Part shown: positions 61,612 to 64,000 of the stretch, piece by piece | Numbering within the stretch: the first letter of the stretch is position 1 | How the letters are laid out: the number at the start of each line of letters is the position of its first letter | Notes under the pieces: model-generated | Database searches by the model: none | The model's input: the letters and a program-made list of their open reading frames with translations, nothing else | Told to the model about the DNA's origin: nothing | Source: Monomorium pharaonis | Lineage: Eukaryota > Arthropoda > Insecta > Hymenoptera > Formicidae | DNA length: 64,000 nucleotides | Reading direction: 5' to 3' | NCBI RefSeq assembly: GCF_013373865.1 | Contig: NC_050472.1 | Span: 2,232,001-2,296,000, forward strand | Position numbers and translations under genes: made by a program

Positions 61612-64000
61612 CGGGGACACGCTGTCCGAGATCGCGTGCAAAGATCTACGCACGAAGATCTACCCGTCGAAGATCACCTAGGGACACATCCGGAAGATAA
61701 AATGGTGCTGATGCGCCGCGTATCCCGCGCCGGAAACGACTTTTTCCGGCGCGCGGGTCGCTGCGGTTGCGGCAACATCGATCGTCGATGCATTTCGACG
61801 GCTCGAACGCCGTTTCCGGTGCCAAACGGCCAAGGTCGGCCCAGCTTAATCGCGGGATGGATGATCGCGGCGATTCACACGCCGAGGACACACGCAGGTC
61901 TGTTTCCCAAGAAAACAGAAAGTATTTTATCTTAAGCCGCGAGGAGAGAGGAGTAATTTGCCACGAGAATATATTAGATGTGTTAAACATATCGTGTGGG
62001 CTATATTGGAATGTGCATGTGAAGATGGTAAAATTACGTATACGCAACGTCAATTGATAAGTTATGCAGGTTAAAATATGATAGGATAAGACATCTATCT
62101 TAGATCGATATTTCCTGTAAAATTTGAATGTTGACCGGGGGTTTTATTAAAATATCAAATTTGTTCTCCAAACTCCATCGGCTTATAGTCGCGCTGCTTA
62201 TCAAAATATGAGTTGGATGAACTTGTCCATTGTTGAATGTCGCATTGTCTCGACGGACTTAAGCTCATTAAAGAGCGGGATCCTCGCGGATTCGCTTAAT
62301 GAAGAAGTGCTTTGCACGGTGGAGCTAATTATCTAGTCCTTATGAAAGTTCGTATGTTATTATTAAGACGGTCCAAAGAGAATCTTTCTATCAGAGTGTC
62401 TTCTCAGCGCGCGGGTTTAGTTTAGTTTAATAAATGCGGAGAGAGGGAAGTCTGCGCGACGTGTAATTAAACGGCCTCTCGTATAATCGGGCTCACAGTC
62501 ACGGGGTAATTACTCGCTGTCGGATTCAGTCGATTTACACATACTACAGCAGATCTCGTGCCTCGGTTTCTAAAATCTCTCGCAACAAATAATATAATGA
62601 TTTATTAATTATTGTAATTATTACACAGATTTGTGCATGGAATATAAATCTTGCGAGACACTAAAATTGTTTTTATTCAAATGCCGAGTTTTTTTTTTTT
62701 TAATTTTTTTCAGCGACGAAACGATTCTTTATTATTTTTCTTCTATCTCTTCTTCGTCGAGACTGAATCGAGTGCTTGCAGGAATCGTTGGAAGTTTCCC
62801 GGAAACAGACGACGTTTCCACCAACATAACGCTGACACGTTGCAGTTTAAATTGTTAGCCGAGAACCAGGCATGTAGTTTTGCACATGCCGCGTATATAT
62901 ATGCACGTACATATGCACGTCGTATGTCCCAGGAGCTCTTTAAACGCAATATTATTCAGTATCTTTCGGGCCGAGCGGGTAAACGTAGATGCAGCTTTGC
63001 GTCGCATTCCGTTGCTATGTACATTCCGACGATTAATATCTCATTTAAGGGAAAACGGGAAATTACAAAACCGGGACACAATTAGAACATGTCCGTGATT
63101 GCGAAATGAATTCTGTCCCGGTCAGGCCAGCTGCCGTATTTCGTAATGTAGCGGAAACCCGGATTCGAATTTAAACGACATATATTGCGTCGCGTACTGC
63201 GGCAATTTTATCGCAAATGTAATTAATTAGGTGTCTTTCAGCGCCGCGTTGCGCGACATTATTTTACGGGAAAAACGGACGAAAAAAGATACGGGAGTAT
63301 TGAATCCTCCGTTTACATCCAGCGTTTATCGCATCACCGTTTTGACATATGGGCATTTTATATATCGCATTTCTATCTTTGAGCGGGATACGTCCGTGAA
63401 ACATAATTTTCAGCAACGTCGATGAAAGCGCAGATTAAATCTGTTAACAGCCGCCCGAAGCTTGTAAATCCGCGTTGGAAACCTCGGTCGAGGAGATTTT
63501 CCAATTTTCCCCGGTGCCTATTGATTTCGCGGGGATAACACGATTATCGTTCGGTGAGAGACCAGAAGGGGGAGAGCCAAATTAATATCAGAAACTCTCC
63601 GTGATTTGCGCGAATTATCGTTTATTACTGCCAAATGAAGCTAAAGCAGCTCCACGCGGGTGTATAGCGATTTTCCGCGAAATGGAATACGCATGGAAAA
63701 CGCGATTTCACGGTATTTTCTCATCACCGTGTCTAGCACTGTTCGATGCCATGCAACTCTTTCGACAATTACTTTCGACATTAGCACACGAGCCATGCAA
63801 TTCTTTCGACAATTACGGCGGCGCTGGATGGAAAGACTAAGAGTGAAGAGTCGAAACGAACGCGTATGATTTTTTTCTCGCACCGTTAAGCTCCAACGTT
63901 TAACTCCAAATGGATGAATACCGTGAGAATATCCTTTTCTATACAACGCATCGCGTTGTACCTCGACGACTGATATTCAAGCCAGCCGCACTCTCTCGAG

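Larger units (their letters stand above)
58508..64000 (+). other. Right end of the window: probable intron or intergenic DNA
   Basis: GC-rich blocks (58510-58910, 60280-61400) alternate with AT-rich ones. Open frames of up to about 140 codons lack domains, splice context or a family resemblance. A small direct repeat lies at 61550-61611. No gene is supported. Confidence 0.45.

Noticed and set aside
61589..61680. Short frame MVDVKNGDTLSEIACKD resembling the start of a LysM motif
   Set aside because: It is only 28 codons, lies in a local duplication, and lacks the rest of a LysM domain.

Overview
The window looks like nuclear DNA of an insect, most likely a hymenopteran and perhaps an ant. This is an inference from GC-rich, CpG-rich islands alternating with AT-rich stretches, many (CT)n/(GA)n, (CA)n and (TA)n microsatellites, canonical GT-AG introns, very long introns and small MITE-like inverted-repeat elements. 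There is no bacterial-style gene packing, and most long open frames are chance products of CpG-rich or CT-rich sequence. No tRNA, rRNA, CRISPR array, autonomous transposon or virus-like gene was recognised.

Two protein-coding genes can be reconstructed with good support. Gene 1 (plus strand, 6392-37916) encodes a secreted cuticular protein analogous to peritrophins with one chitin-binding type-2 domain (CPAP1 type). A short signal-peptide exon at 6392-6446 joins in phase across a roughly 29-kb intron to a large exon (35784-37291) and a terminal exon (37569-37916). The model predicts 636 residues, and the last intron splits the six-cysteine domain. Gene 2 (minus strand, 41023 down to about 39083 or 39029) encodes a RING, B-box 1, B-box 2, coiled-coil (TRIM/RBCC-like) N-terminal module in five exons. 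Its double B-box resembles the start of RNF17/Qin, the piRNA-pathway RING-Tudor family, but no Tudor domain is visible. The genes converge: their 3' ends face one another across about 1.1 kb of AT-rich DNA containing a perfect 20-bp palindromic poly(A) signal readable on both strands.

To the right, two plus-strand exon-like segments could not be assigned to a family: a terminal exon at 45061-45224, which may join a tiny exon at 43239-43266, and an internal phase-0 exon at 48021-48167. A GC-rich island at about 57820-58507 looks like a promoter and first exon of a gene reading rightward out of the window. The remainder is noncoding: the leftmost 6 kb with two MITE-like elements, the giant CPAP intron, and intergenic or intronic DNA from 48 to 64 kb. 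The two genes do not form a pathway; they are simply neighbours.
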